DNA of 64,000 nt from Lactobacillus laiwuensis. GTDB taxonomy: Bacteria > Bacillota > Bacilli > Lactobacillales > Lactobacillaceae. Positions 54,934-63,764 of the stretch are shown piece by piece. The stretch lies in assembly GCF_019972835.1 (NCBI RefSeq), contig NZ_BPPB01000001.1:186001-250000 (forward strand), given 5' to 3'. Made by a program: the position numbers and the translations under genes. Below the pieces are notes generated by a model that was given only the letters and a program-made list of their open reading frames with translations, made no database searches and was not told where the DNA came from. How positions within the stretch are numbered: the stretch's first letter is position 1; each line of letters starts with the position of its first letter.

Positions 54934-54962
54934 TTTACACACGCTAGATTTTATAATATATT
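54934..54962 (+). promoter_or_regulatory. Putative promoter of glpF
   Basis: TTTACA (54934-54939), 17 bp, TATATT (54957-54962). The rest of the 308-bp gap between dhaM and glpF is AT-rich and holds nothing else I can name. Confidence 0.5.
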
Positions 54963-55039
54963 TTGTTTGGGAGTAATTTGCTACTTAACATTATTTTAGG
55001 TTTGTTTAACCTAATAATCGAAGTAGGAGATTTTAAAAA

Positions 55040-55759
55040 ATGAATAATAGCTTAACAATGCAATTAGTGGGAGAGTTCATCGGAACTATCATCTTAGTAT
55101 TGCTTGGAGATGGCGTTTGTGCTGGTGTCAATTTGAACAAGTCAAAAGCAAAAGGCAGTGGCTGGATTGTTATTTCTTTTGGTTGGGGGTTCGCTGTAAC
55201 TTTCGGTGTATTTTGTGTTAGTTGGCTTTGCCCGGGACACTTTAATCCAGCCGTTTCATTAGGAATGGCTATTGCGAATAAATTGCCTTGGTCTTCAGTT
55301 TTGCCATATATGCTGGCACAGACAGCCGGAGGTTTTATCGGCGGTATTTTAGTTTGGTTAACCTATTTTCCTCACTGGGAAGAAACAACTGATCAAGCTG
55401 GTATTCTAGGTTCTTTTGCAACTACGCCAGCCATTAGAAACTATACGTGGAATTTCTTTACAGAAATGATTGCTACATTTGTTTTGGTTTTCGGCTTGCT
55501 TGGACTAACTAATACTAAATTAGCAGCAGGTCTCAATCCATTACTGGCAGGATTTTTGATCACAGCGATTTGTTTGTCCTTGGGAGGACCAACTGGCATT
55601 GCTATTAATCCAGCTCGTGATTTAGGACCAAGACTTGCTCACCAATTTATGCCAATTGCCAATAAAGGCGGTTCAGATTGGGCTTATAGTTGGGTGCCAG
55701 TCTTTGGACCACTTTTAGGTGGAATAATTGCAGCATTATTATTCAAAGTGATTGTCTAG
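55040..55759 (+). CDS. glpF: Glycerol uptake facilitator / aquaglyceroporin
   Basis: 239 residues, six membrane segments, AGGAGA before ATG 55040. The two pore boxes are GHFNPAVSLGMAI (about 68-80) and IAINPARDLGPRLAHQ (about 193-208), with Asp after the second NPAR as in glycerol-conducting members. Passes glycerol or dihydroxyacetone. Located after dhaKLM, consistent with supply of dihydroxyacetone to the kinase; own promoter. Confidence 0.92.
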   Translation: MNNSLTMQLVGEFIGTIILVLLGDGVCAGVNLNKSKAKGSGWIVISFGWGFAVTFGVFCVSWLCPGHFNPAVSLGMAIANKLPWSSVLPYMLAQTAGGFIGGILVWLTYFPHWEETTDQAGILGSFATTPAIRNYTWNFFTEMIATFVLVFGLLGLTNTKLAAGLNPLLAGFLITAICLSLGGPTGIAINPARDLGPRLAHQFMPIANKGGSDWAYSWVPVFGPLLGGIIAALLFKVIV

Positions 55760-55761
55760 TT

Positions 55762-55798
55762 AAAAAGGCTCACGTTAAACAGGACGTGAGTCTTTTTG
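55762..55798. terminator. Terminator between glpF and the LysR gene
   Basis: AAAAGGCTCACGT / ACGTGAGTCTTTTT, one mismatch, loop of about 8 bases, T-run; shared with the convergent LysR gene. Confidence 0.85.
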
Positions 55799-55809
55799 TT
55801 TGCCCCAAA

Positions 55810-56703
55810 TTATTGATATTCATCTGGTTTAAAATGTCGCAGTATTTCGATCCCTTTGCTCTGATACTTGTTAGGTATGAAGCTTTTTCTCATTGCTATC
55901 TGCATGTATGCCCACAATTTTTGCCCCGGCTTTAGCCGAATGACATGAATATCGGAAACCTCTTTTAAGCTGCTTTCCATAGCAAGAGCAATGCCTACAT
56001 TGCGTTTAACTAATTCAATCATCATTCTCATTGTAGTAGCAGTATATGAAATTTGTGGCGTAAAATCGCCCAATTTTGCTTCCTGCTCAAGGCATTCTCT
56101 AGTTAAATAGCCCCTTTTGCGAGCGACAAATTTGCGGTTGCGCAGGTCTGCTGCACTAATTTGGTGGACATCCCGCCACTTATCGCTTGTACTGGTAATA
56201 ATGACCAGTTCGGTTCTTTGCAAGTTATGAATAAAATATTCGGGATCATTAATAGGAACCATCCACGAATAAATTGCTACATCAACGGTGCCGTCGGTCA
56301 AGTCAGAAAATGCATTAGCCGATCTTTCAATTCTAGAATCAATTAGATTGGCAATATTTGCCTGATAAAATTTTTGAATAATATCGGCGATGTACAGGCT
56401 ACCGGCTTCCCCAGAAAAGGCAAGCCGAATTTTTTTGTCACTGGCATGCATCACATCATAATTGATGCTGGCGATATCTTGCAATAGAATTTTTGCTCTT
56501 TTATAAAGTAAGTCGCCGGCATCGGTCAAAGTTATTTTACTTTTGCGATTTTTTTGCAATATTAGTGGATCATCGAACTTATCTGCCAACCGCTTTACTG
56601 CCATGGAAATTGTGGGCTGGGTAACATCAAAAAATGCGGCTGTGGTGGTATAGTTACCAGTTTCAACTAATTTACAAAAATATAATAAGTCTTTTTCATT
56701 CAT
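55810..56703 (-). CDS. LysR-family transcriptional regulator
   Basis: 297 residues. N-terminal winged helix-turn-helix (LLYFCKLVETGNYTTTAAFFDVTQPTISMAVKRLADKF) and a LysR substrate-binding domain (about 90-290). Divergent from the flavoprotein operon at 56897, which it probably regulates; a dyad TAATA-N8-TATTA lies between them. Effector unknown, plausibly the organic acid handled by the operon. Confidence 0.92.
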   Translation of the reverse strand: MNEKDLLYFCKLVETGNYTTTAAFFDVTQPTISMAVKRLADKFDDPLILQKNRKSKITLTDAGDLLYKRAKILLQDIASINYDVMHASDKKIRLAFSGEAGSLYIADIIQKFYQANIANLIDSRIERSANAFSDLTDGTVDVAIYSWMVPINDPEYFIHNLQRTELVIITSTSDKWRDVHQISAADLRNRKFVARKRGYLTRECLEQEAKLGDFTPQISYTATTMRMMIELVKRNVGIALAMESSLKEVSDIHVIRLKPGQKLWAYMQIAMRKSFIPNKYQSKGIEILRHFKPDEYQ

Positions 56704-56789
56704 GAGTACTTCCTAAATAAATAAAATTTATAAATATATCTAATTAAATTATATTAAATTTAGCTTTAATGTACAATAACAAGCTGCTG

Positions 56790-56807
56790 TAATAGTATTT
56801 TGTATTA
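56790..56807. promoter_or_regulatory. Putative LysR operator
   Basis: TAATA-N8-TATTA, perfect 5-bp arms, midway between the divergent LysR gene and the flavoprotein operon. Consistent with a T-N11-A type site but short. Confidence 0.35.
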
Positions 56808-56896
56808 TGAAACTGAAATATTCTTTTAAAAAATTTAATTAGACTTAAAAAGATGGTCAAGATATATTTACGTTAAGAATAGTTTATAAGAAAGTG

Positions 56897-58693
56897 ATGG
56901 TGAAAAATTTGATCTACGATTCAACTCTCAAATGGGACGCCGCTTACGATGTAATTGTAGTCGGATTCGGCGGAGCTGGTGCCGGTGCAGCAAGATTTGC
57001 AGCAGATAATAATGCGCACGTTCTGCTCATTGACTCAGCTCCTGAAGGTCATGAAGGTGGCAATACCAGATATGCAGGTGGTGCTTTTGCTTGGAGCGAT
57101 AATTTTGCTGATCTGCGTGAATATTATAAGCAAACTTATTATCCCTTTAAGTATGATCCCAAAGATTTAGACGCTTTTGTCAATAATGTTTTGAAGATGA
57201 AGGAGTACTCTCAAAAATATTTTGGCATTGAAGCACAATACACCGGGAGAAGACCTCTAGGAGAATATCCAGAATACAAGCATGCTGAAACAATGCGCTC
57301 ACAAAGCATGACCGCTGGTATGTATAATGGCGGATTCTGGAAATTATTACGTAAAAAAGTTTACGAGCGTTTAGACAAAATTGATGTTTGGTTTGAAAGT
57401 CCTGCACAACATTTAATTCAGGACCCCAACACTAAAACTATTTTAGGTGTGCAAATTAAACATCAAGGTATAAATAGAAATGTGGCTGCCAGAAATGGTG
57501 TAGTTCTATCATGTGGTGGCTTTGAAAATAACCAAGATATGGTTCAAACATTTTTAGGTCAAGGTTCTTTAGCTCCAATTGGTAGTTTATATAATCAAGG
57601 TAAAGGGATTGATTTAGCAGTTGAAGCTGGCGCTAGACTGTGGCATATGTCCAACTATGATTCACATGGTTTTTCTTTAAGAGAAGGTAAGCCAAGAGAA
57701 AAATTTGCTTACATGATCAACTGGAAGAGCTTGTTTAATGGCAGTATTTTCGTTGCTGGCGATGATGGCACCCGGTATTACCGTGAAGACGAAGAAGACC
57801 GTCATGGTTACAAATATAACCACGGCAACTGGATTATGCAGCCTAATCAAAATCATCCACATATCATCATGGATCAAAGGCAATTTGAGCAACTAGCTAA
57901 TGACGATTCAGATAAGGCTGAACAAATTAAGAGCCTGATCACCTATGCCATAAAAGCTGAAACTATTGCTGAATTGGCTGACAAGATTGCTGCACCAAAA
58001 TTGGCTGAAGCTGTTAGTGATTTTAACTTTTTAGTCAATAAAAAAAAGCGCGATATGTTTTTAAAGCGCAAGATTGAGACAATGCGTGCTTTTGGCGCCG
58101 GCCCATATTATGCTATTCCAATTCGCCACAACATTCTTCATACACATGGTGGCGCTCGTCGTAATCAAAATTGCGAAGTTTTGGACATGGAGAATAATGT
58201 TATTCCTCATTTATATGAAGCCGGTGAATTAGGAGATATTTTTGCTACCAAATATATTGGTGCAAACAGTATTGCTGATTTGTTAATTTCTGGCAAAATT
58301 GCGGGAGAAAATGCTGCGTGGCCAAAAAGAAAAATGGCTGAAGTTGATGTAGTTACAGGTGCTTCAAAAAACCCTGATCTAAAATCTGACGCCCATGCTT
58401 CTTCAACTGATTTTGAAGCTGGACCTAATCAGGGAATCGGAATTAGTGAAAATGGCATTAATGATGTCCCAATTGTGGTACGCGTCACGATGTCAGGTGA
58501 TAAAATTTCTCAAATTGAGACACTGCAAGAAAAAGAAACGCCTTATTTGGGAGGTAAAGCAATTCCCGTTCTAACTAATGAAATGATCGAAAAGCAAACT
58601 ACAGAGGTTGATGCGGTCAGTGGCGCAAGTACAACTAGTGCTGCTTTTAAAGAAGCTGTCAACCAAGCAATTGAGAACGCTGAAAAGCAGTAA
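56897..58693 (+). CDS. Fumarate-reductase-like flavoprotein with FMN-binding domain, copy 1
   Basis: 598 residues from ATG 56897; a TTG at 56909 would align better with the start of copy 2, so the start is uncertain. FAD domain: VIVVGFGGAGAGAARFAAD, GGNTRYAGGAF, VLSCGGFENN, HTHGGARRNQNCEV, LYEAGELGDIFATKYIGANSI. C-terminal FMN_bind domain (about 515-598) ends with EVDAVSGASTTSAAF, a likely ApbE flavin attachment site. An extra motif DVVTGAS occurs at about 484 between the domains. No signal peptide, so cytoplasmic. Reduces an unsaturated organic acid such as fumarate or urocanate; substrate not fixed. Confidence 0.88.
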   Translation: MVKNLIYDSTLKWDAAYDVIVVGFGGAGAGAARFAADNNAHVLLIDSAPEGHEGGNTRYAGGAFAWSDNFADLREYYKQTYYPFKYDPKDLDAFVNNVLKMKEYSQKYFGIEAQYTGRRPLGEYPEYKHAETMRSQSMTAGMYNGGFWKLLRKKVYERLDKIDVWFESPAQHLIQDPNTKTILGVQIKHQGINRNVAARNGVVLSCGGFENNQDMVQTFLGQGSLAPIGSLYNQGKGIDLAVEAGARLWHMSNYDSHGFSLREGKPREKFAYMINWKSLFNGSIFVAGDDGTRYYREDEEDRHGYKYNHGNWIMQPNQNHPHIIMDQRQFEQLANDDSDKAEQIKSLITYAIKAETIAELADKIAAPKLAEAVSDFNFLVNKKKRDMFLKRKIETMRAFGAGPYYAIPIRHNILHTHGGARRNQNCEVLDMENNVIPHLYEAGELGDIFATKYIGANSIADLLISGKIAGENAAWPKRKMAEVDVVTGASKNPDLKSDAHASSTDFEAGPNQGIGISENGINDVPIVVRVTMSGDKISQIETLQEKETPYLGGKAIPVLTNEMIEKQTTEVDAVSGASTTSAAFKEAVNQAIENAEKQ

Positions 58694-58705
58694 AGAAGTG
58701 CAAAA

Positions 58706-60541
58706 ATGAAAATCAACGAAAAAACTAAGTGGAATGGTGTGTATGATGTAGTCGTTTTAGGTTTTGGTGGAGCCGGAGGCACGGCAGCTCGTTTTGCGGC
58801 AGAAAATGGTGCTCAAGTCTTATTAGTTGACGCTGCTCCTTATGGTCATGAGGGTGGTAACACCCGTTATTCAGCACAGCATGTTGCTATGGCACATGAT
58901 AGAAAGAAGATTGCTGAATATTATGAGCAGCTGGCAGCACCATATAATTTTGATCAGAAAACAATGGCTGCTTATCTTGATGGCTTTATTAATATGCCGC
59001 AATATTTTAAAAAGTATTTTGGTATTGATCCTTTTATCTGGTCACGTGATAATCAACCGGGTGACCATCTAGCAAAGAAAAAGAATTTATGTGAGTATCC
59101 TGAATATCGCGGTTCTGAAACCTTTGATTTTGCCCTGATTCATAATCAAGACTTTGATGCTGAGCTATGGAAAGTAATTCGTGCTCAAGTCGTCAAAAAT
59201 GCTACCAACATTGATGTCTGGCTTAATTCCAGAGCAGAGCATTTATTGCAGGACAAAGCAACTGGTGAAATAGCTGGAGTAATTATTAATCGTAACAAGA
59301 AACAATATTATATTTATGCTCGCAAAGGAGTAATTGTTGCTACAGGTGGCTTTGAAAATAATAAGCAGATGCAGCAGGATTACCTGCACGTCACAAAATT
59401 AACCCCGCTGGGCACTCTCTATAATAAGGGTGACGGGATTAAAATGACTGCAGAAGTTGGAGCAAAAATGTGGCATATGAGCAATTATGAGTCATTAGGC
59501 ATCGTTCCCAGCTATGTAATTGCTGAAGGTGAAAATGAGCGTGGTCGGCAAGTTAGCGGCTGGCAAAATGTCAAATCAGGTGCGATTTTTGCGGTGGCAG
59601 ACGACGGCACCCGCTTTATGCGCGAAGATGCTAAATTCAGACATGGTCATATCGCTGAACACGGGGACTATTTATTGCCTCACGCTTACGACAATGCTTG
59701 GTTGGTCTTTGATAATCAGCAATATCAAAAATTTGTCTTAGAACAGAAGCAAGGAAAGCTCAAGTACGGCAAGTTCTTTGACAAGGTTATTAGTGCCGGT
59801 TCACTGACTGAATTAGCCCAAAAGATGAATGTACCAGCCGCAAATCTGAAAAATACTGTTTTGCAATTTAACGAGTTTGCCTCTAACGGCAAGGATCTGG
59901 AATTTGGTCGTGCACCTGAGTCAATGACCAGTTTCGATTTACAAGATGACGTCCATGCAGTTAAATTGGCTCCCGCAGTGCTTAATACCCAAGGTGGACC
60001 AAAACATGATGAGTTAGCCCGTGTACTTGATGTCAACAATCAACCAATCAAACGTCTCTACACAGCTGGTGAGCTTGGCGGAATGTGCGTCAATCGTTAT
60101 CAGGGCGGTGGCAACTTAGCTGAATGCTTGATTTTTGGCAAAATTGCTGGAGAAAATGCTGCCAAGTTAGAGCCAATTGAGAATTCGGTTAATTTAACGG
60201 ATAAATTGCCGCGAATTAATGATCTTTTGGATGGTGAAAAGGACGATCAAATTGAGCTGGGACAAAATCAGTTTCTAGGATCTTCTGAAGCAGGTATTGG
60301 CGGCAGGATTTTGGTTCGCGTGACCTTTTTTGATAATGAAATCAAAAAAATTGAAGTACTAGAAAATCATGAAACGGAAGGAATTGGAGCTGTAGCCATT
60401 GACCGTATACCCCAAGAAATGGTAAGCAATAATTCTACCGACGTTGATGCAGTTTCAGGAGCTTCTACCACAACTAACGCTTTAAAGGAAGCCGTAAATG
60501 CGGCAATTAAGAAAGCCCAAAATAGTTCTAAAGGAGAATAA
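58706..60541 (+). CDS. Fumarate-reductase-like flavoprotein with FMN-binding domain, copy 2
   Basis: 611 residues, ATG 58706, 12 bases after copy 1. Same design: VVVLGFGGAGGTAARFAAEN, EGGNTRYSAQHVAM, VATGGFENNKQM, NTQGGPKHDELARVL, LYTAGELGGMCVNRYQGGGN, then an FMN_bind domain ending in DVDAVSGASTTTNAL. Against copy 1 the His of HTHGG is Gln (NTQGG) and the KYIGANS patch reads RYQGGGN, so the substrate pocket probably differs. The extra DVVTGAS motif is absent. Likely a second reductase for another unsaturated acid. Confidence 0.88.
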   Translation: MKINEKTKWNGVYDVVVLGFGGAGGTAARFAAENGAQVLLVDAAPYGHEGGNTRYSAQHVAMAHDRKKIAEYYEQLAAPYNFDQKTMAAYLDGFINMPQYFKKYFGIDPFIWSRDNQPGDHLAKKKNLCEYPEYRGSETFDFALIHNQDFDAELWKVIRAQVVKNATNIDVWLNSRAEHLLQDKATGEIAGVIINRNKKQYYIYARKGVIVATGGFENNKQMQQDYLHVTKLTPLGTLYNKGDGIKMTAEVGAKMWHMSNYESLGIVPSYVIAEGENERGRQVSGWQNVKSGAIFAVADDGTRFMREDAKFRHGHIAEHGDYLLPHAYDNAWLVFDNQQYQKFVLEQKQGKLKYGKFFDKVISAGSLTELAQKMNVPAANLKNTVLQFNEFASNGKDLEFGRAPESMTSFDLQDDVHAVKLAPAVLNTQGGPKHDELARVLDVNNQPIKRLYTAGELGGMCVNRYQGGGNLAECLIFGKIAGENAAKLEPIENSVNLTDKLPRINDLLDGEKDDQIELGQNQFLGSSEAGIGGRILVRVTFFDNEIKKIEVLENHETEGIGAVAIDRIPQEMVSNNSTDVDAVSGASTTTNALKEAVNAAIKKAQNSSKGE

Positions 60542-60545
60542 AGAA

Positions 60546-61961
60546 ATGTTAGATAAAATTCAATGGAAAAAGTGGGATTTGCCACTAGCTATCGGCATTG
60601 TCTTATGGCTGTTAACTCCATTAAAACCAGCGGCAATTAACGTTCAAGCCTGGCACCTTTTCGCCATATTTATTGCAACTATAATTGCTTGTGTGACTAA
60701 ACCATTACCAATGATGGCAACTACAATAATAGCGGTGGTGATTGCCACATTAACCGGTATTTTTAAGATGGAAGAAGTTACTGCCGGTTTTGGTAATTCC
60801 ACCGCATGGATGGTCGCTATGTGTATGTTTATGGCGGCCGGCTTTATTAAATCAGGTCTTGGTAAAAGAATTGCCTACTTCTTTGTCAAAACTTTTGGCA
60901 AGAGAACTTTAGGTTTGGCTTATGCCTTATCCCTAGTGGAAACTGTTCTGGCAGTTGGTATCCCAAGTAACAACGCTCGTGTTAACGGTATTATGTACCC
61001 CATTATTGATAACTTATCAAGAGAAATGGGTTCAGATCCTAAAAAGGGAACTGAGCGTGACATGGGTTCATTCCTTGTCTTTACAGAATACGAAGTTAAC
61101 ATCGTTACTTCCACAATGTTTTTAACTGGTTTAGCCGGAAACATGGTGGCATTAGGGATAGCAAAGACCCAAAACGTTACTATTTCCTGGATGCAATGGT
61201 TTGTAGCTGCAATTGTACCGGGCATAATTTCCTTAATATTAGTACCTTTTATTCTATATAAAATATATCCGCCTAAGATCAAGGAAACACCTAATGCTCA
61301 TGCTTGGGCAGACAAAAAATTACAAGAATTAGGCAAAATGACAGCTGCAGAAAAAATTATGGGTGTGGTTTTTGTCCTGTCAGTTGTATTATGGTTAGTA
61401 GGTTCTAAGTTTGGTATTGACGCTACTCTAGTCAGCTTTATTGCAGTTGCATTACTATTGGTATTTGGCGTCATTAATGTTAAGGATATTTTAGGTCAGA
61501 GTTTTGCTTGGAACATCCTAACTTGGCTTTCAATTATCATGTTGATGTCACAAAAATTAATGACTTTGGGCTTTTTCCCTTGGTTCTCAAAGACTCTAGG
61601 TAGTGCACTTCAAGGTATGAACTGGGTTTTAGTACTGGTAATCTTATTCTTGGTTTACTTCTACCTGCACTATTTATTTCCAAGTGTTTCTACACAAATT
61701 TCTGCTCTTTACGCAGGATTTCTCTCAGTTGCGATTGGTGCCGGAGTGCCACCTATGATGGCAGCGTTAATGTTAGCTTTGGACGGTTCTTTATACTTGT
61801 CAACTTCAAGCTATTCGGCAGGTCCTGCTGCTTTGCTTTCTTCAACAGGCTATGTTTCTAACAAAGATTGGTGGAAACTAAGCGCCATAATTGGTGTTGT
61901 ACTTAACATCATCTGGTTAGGCGGCGGTCTGATTTGGACTAAACTTATCGGCATGTGGTAA
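60546..61961 (+). CDS. DASS-family dicarboxylate/tricarboxylate transporter
   Basis: 471 residues from ATG 60546 behind AAAGGAG, four bases after copy 2; the frame is open from 60498 inside the previous gene. About 12 membrane segments. DASS/CitT-type features: KPLPMMATTIIAVV, FGNSTAWMVAMCMFMAAGFIKSGLGKRIAYFF, SNNARVNGIMYPI, FPSVSTQISALYAGF. Probably an antiporter that exchanges a substrate such as fumarate or malate for the reduced product such as succinate. Operon position with the reductases supports this. Confidence 0.88.
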   Translation: MLDKIQWKKWDLPLAIGIVLWLLTPLKPAAINVQAWHLFAIFIATIIACVTKPLPMMATTIIAVVIATLTGIFKMEEVTAGFGNSTAWMVAMCMFMAAGFIKSGLGKRIAYFFVKTFGKRTLGLAYALSLVETVLAVGIPSNNARVNGIMYPIIDNLSREMGSDPKKGTERDMGSFLVFTEYEVNIVTSTMFLTGLAGNMVALGIAKTQNVTISWMQWFVAAIVPGIISLILVPFILYKIYPPKIKETPNAHAWADKKLQELGKMTAAEKIMGVVFVLSVVLWLVGSKFGIDATLVSFIAVALLLVFGVINVKDILGQSFAWNILTWLSIIMLMSQKLMTLGFFPWFSKTLGSALQGMNWVLVLVILFLVYFYLHYLFPSVSTQISALYAGFLSVAIGAGVPPMMAALMLALDGSLYLSTSSYSAGPAALLSSTGYVSNKDWWKLSAIIGVVLNIIWLGGGLIWTKLIGMW

Positions 61962-61962
61962 T

Positions 61963-62001
61963 AAAAAGACTTTGAATTTTTGGTTCAAAGCCTTTTTATT
62001 T
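61963..62001 (+). terminator. Terminator of the flavoprotein/DASS operon
   Basis: AAAAAGACTTTGAA (61963-61976) / TTCAAAGCCTTTTT (61984-61997), one mismatch, T-run. Confidence 0.85.
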
Positions 62002-62093
62002 TTGTCACAAATTGAGCTTTTAGATTTGTAGCTTGTTAGTTTAAGGAGTCTAGTTTACTATTATTACTATACTGAATAAAAAGGAAGATCATA

Positions 62094-63050
62094 ATGAAAA
62101 ATTGGGCTGTAATATCAACTTGGAGCATGTCATACGATGGGTTGTTAAAAGCAAGCAGTATGTTGCAAAACGGTGAGAGCGCAGGAGATGCCGTTGAAAA
62201 CTTAATAAAAAAAGTTGAATCTTATCCTCTCTATAAATCAGTAGGGTATGGCGGACTTCCGAATGAAGATGGAGTCGTCCAAATGGATGCTGCGTTCATG
62301 AATGGTGATACTTTAGCACAAGGTTCAGTCGCGGCCATTGAAAATGTGAAGCATGCTGTTTCTGTAGCCAGAAAATTAAGTTTAAATAAAACTAACAGCT
62401 TTTTAGTCGGAAAAGGTGCTACTAAATTTGCTATGCAAAATGGCTTTGAAATGACTAACATGCTGACAGAAAGAGCAAAAACAATATGGCAAAATAAGGT
62501 AAAAGAGCAGTTTAAAACTGGACTGCATCCCTATGATGGGCACGATACTGTTGGAGCAGTCACACTTGATCCAGCTGAATCGATGGCTGCAGCTACATCA
62601 ACTTCAGGCTTATTTATGAAAAAAGATGGTAGAATTGGTGATTCACCGTTATCGGGTTCTGGATTTTATGCTGACAGTCATATTGGGGCAGCCACTGCAA
62701 CAGGTTTGGGAGAAGATATTATGAAAGGTTGTCTTTCATATGAAATAGTTCGCAGAATGGCAAAAGGTCAGTCTCCTCAAGATGCTTGTGACACAGCACT
62801 TTACCCATTTTGTGAAGATTTAAAACAGCGCTATGGTCAAGTAGGGGAAATTTCTTTAATTGCTTTAAATCGAAAAGGTGAGTGGGGAGTAGCTACTAAT
62901 GTGGAATTTCCTTTTTGTGTTGCTAATGAAAAACAAAAAGCTCAAATTTTAATGGCCAACCCTGGAAAAAATCAAAAGACTCAGATTGAGCCTATTTCAC
63001 AATCTTGGTTAGATGATTATCAAAAACAAATCAATGCTCCGGTCGAGTAA
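62094..63050 (+). CDS. Glycosylasparaginase (N4-(beta-N-acetylglucosaminyl)-L-asparaginase) family
   Basis: 318 residues, AAGGAAG before ATG 62094. N-terminal-nucleophile hydrolase that self-cleaves at HDTVG; the new N-terminal Thr is residue 152. Other blocks: GYGGLPNEDGVVQMDAAFM, TSTSGLFMKKDGRIGDSPLSGSG and GLGEDIMKG. No signal peptide, unlike secreted or lysosomal members, so cytoplasmic; it would release aspartate from glycosyl-Asn or act as an isoaspartyl peptidase. Followed by cutC after 26 bases, a linkage seen in other Firmicutes. Confidence 0.9.
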   Translation: MKNWAVISTWSMSYDGLLKASSMLQNGESAGDAVENLIKKVESYPLYKSVGYGGLPNEDGVVQMDAAFMNGDTLAQGSVAAIENVKHAVSVARKLSLNKTNSFLVGKGATKFAMQNGFEMTNMLTERAKTIWQNKVKEQFKTGLHPYDGHDTVGAVTLDPAESMAAATSTSGLFMKKDGRIGDSPLSGSGFYADSHIGAATATGLGEDIMKGCLSYEIVRRMAKGQSPQDACDTALYPFCEDLKQRYGQVGEISLIALNRKGEWGVATNVEFPFCVANEKQKAQILMANPGKNQKTQIEPISQSWLDDYQKQINAPVE

Positions 63051-63076
63051 CGTTTAACTAAAAGAAAGAGAATAAA

Positions 63077-63715
63077 ATGCTAAAAGAAGCGTGTGTTGAA
63101 AATTTTTATAATATTCCTCATGTAATTAAGGCTGGCGCTGACAGATTAGAGCTGAATAATGATTTGGCGTTGGGTGGCACTACGCCTTCCTATGGCGTAA
63201 TAAAGAAATCTGTCACTTATGCTGAGAATTTTAAAATACCGGTTGTCATAATGATTAGACCTAGAGGTGGAGATTTTGTTTATAACAAAAATGAAATCGG
63301 CATAATGGCTGATGATCTGGTTGCGGCTGCCAAACTAGGTGCTCAAGGAGTTGCTTTTGGCTGTTTGACCAGTCAGAATCAAATAAACAGAATTCAAATG
63401 ATGCATCTGATTACATTGGCTCATTCCTTAAATGTTGAAATTGTCATGCATATGGCTTTTGATGACATAACAGATGATAAACAGGAAACAGAATTAAACT
63501 GGTTAGCAGATCAAGGAGTTAAAAGAATTTTGACACATGGTGGAAAATTAGACAAAACTATCTTGGCAACATTGCCCCATTTAAAAGAAATTATTAAATG
63601 GGCAGATGATCGCATAGAAATTTTGCCAGGTGGAGGGATCACAACCGAAAATAGAGATTTGGTTGGTGCAGAACTGAATGTTAATCAACTTCATGGCACA
63701 AAGATTGTAAAATAA
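63077..63715 (+). CDS. cutC: Copper homeostasis protein CutC
   Basis: 212 residues, AAAGAAAGAGAA before ATG 63077. TIM-barrel family: KEACVENFYNIPHVIKAGADRLELNNDLALGGTTPSYG, VVIMIRPRGGDFVYN, MADDLVAAAKLGAQGVAFGCL, RILTHGG, ILPGGGITTEN. Function in copper handling is debated. Cotranscribed with the asparaginase gene. Confidence 0.94.
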   Translation: MLKEACVENFYNIPHVIKAGADRLELNNDLALGGTTPSYGVIKKSVTYAENFKIPVVIMIRPRGGDFVYNKNEIGIMADDLVAAAKLGAQGVAFGCLTSQNQINRIQMMHLITLAHSLNVEIVMHMAFDDITDDKQETELNWLADQGVKRILTHGGKLDKTILATLPHLKEIIKWADDRIEILPGGGITTENRDLVGAELNVNQLHGTKIVK

Positions 63716-63740
63716 AAAAGCTTCATCGGAAGCTTTTTTT
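63714..63740. terminator. Terminator after cutC
   Basis: AAAAAAGCTTC / GAAGCTTTTTTT with a 5-base loop; also fits the convergent gene at 63765. Confidence 0.9.
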
Positions 63741-63764
63741 GATATTACTTAAAAAATTAATTTA

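Noticed and set aside
56897-60541. Secreted (extracellular) respiratory reductases
   Set aside because: Neither flavoprotein has a signal peptide or lipobox; the N-termini run straight into the FAD-binding strand.
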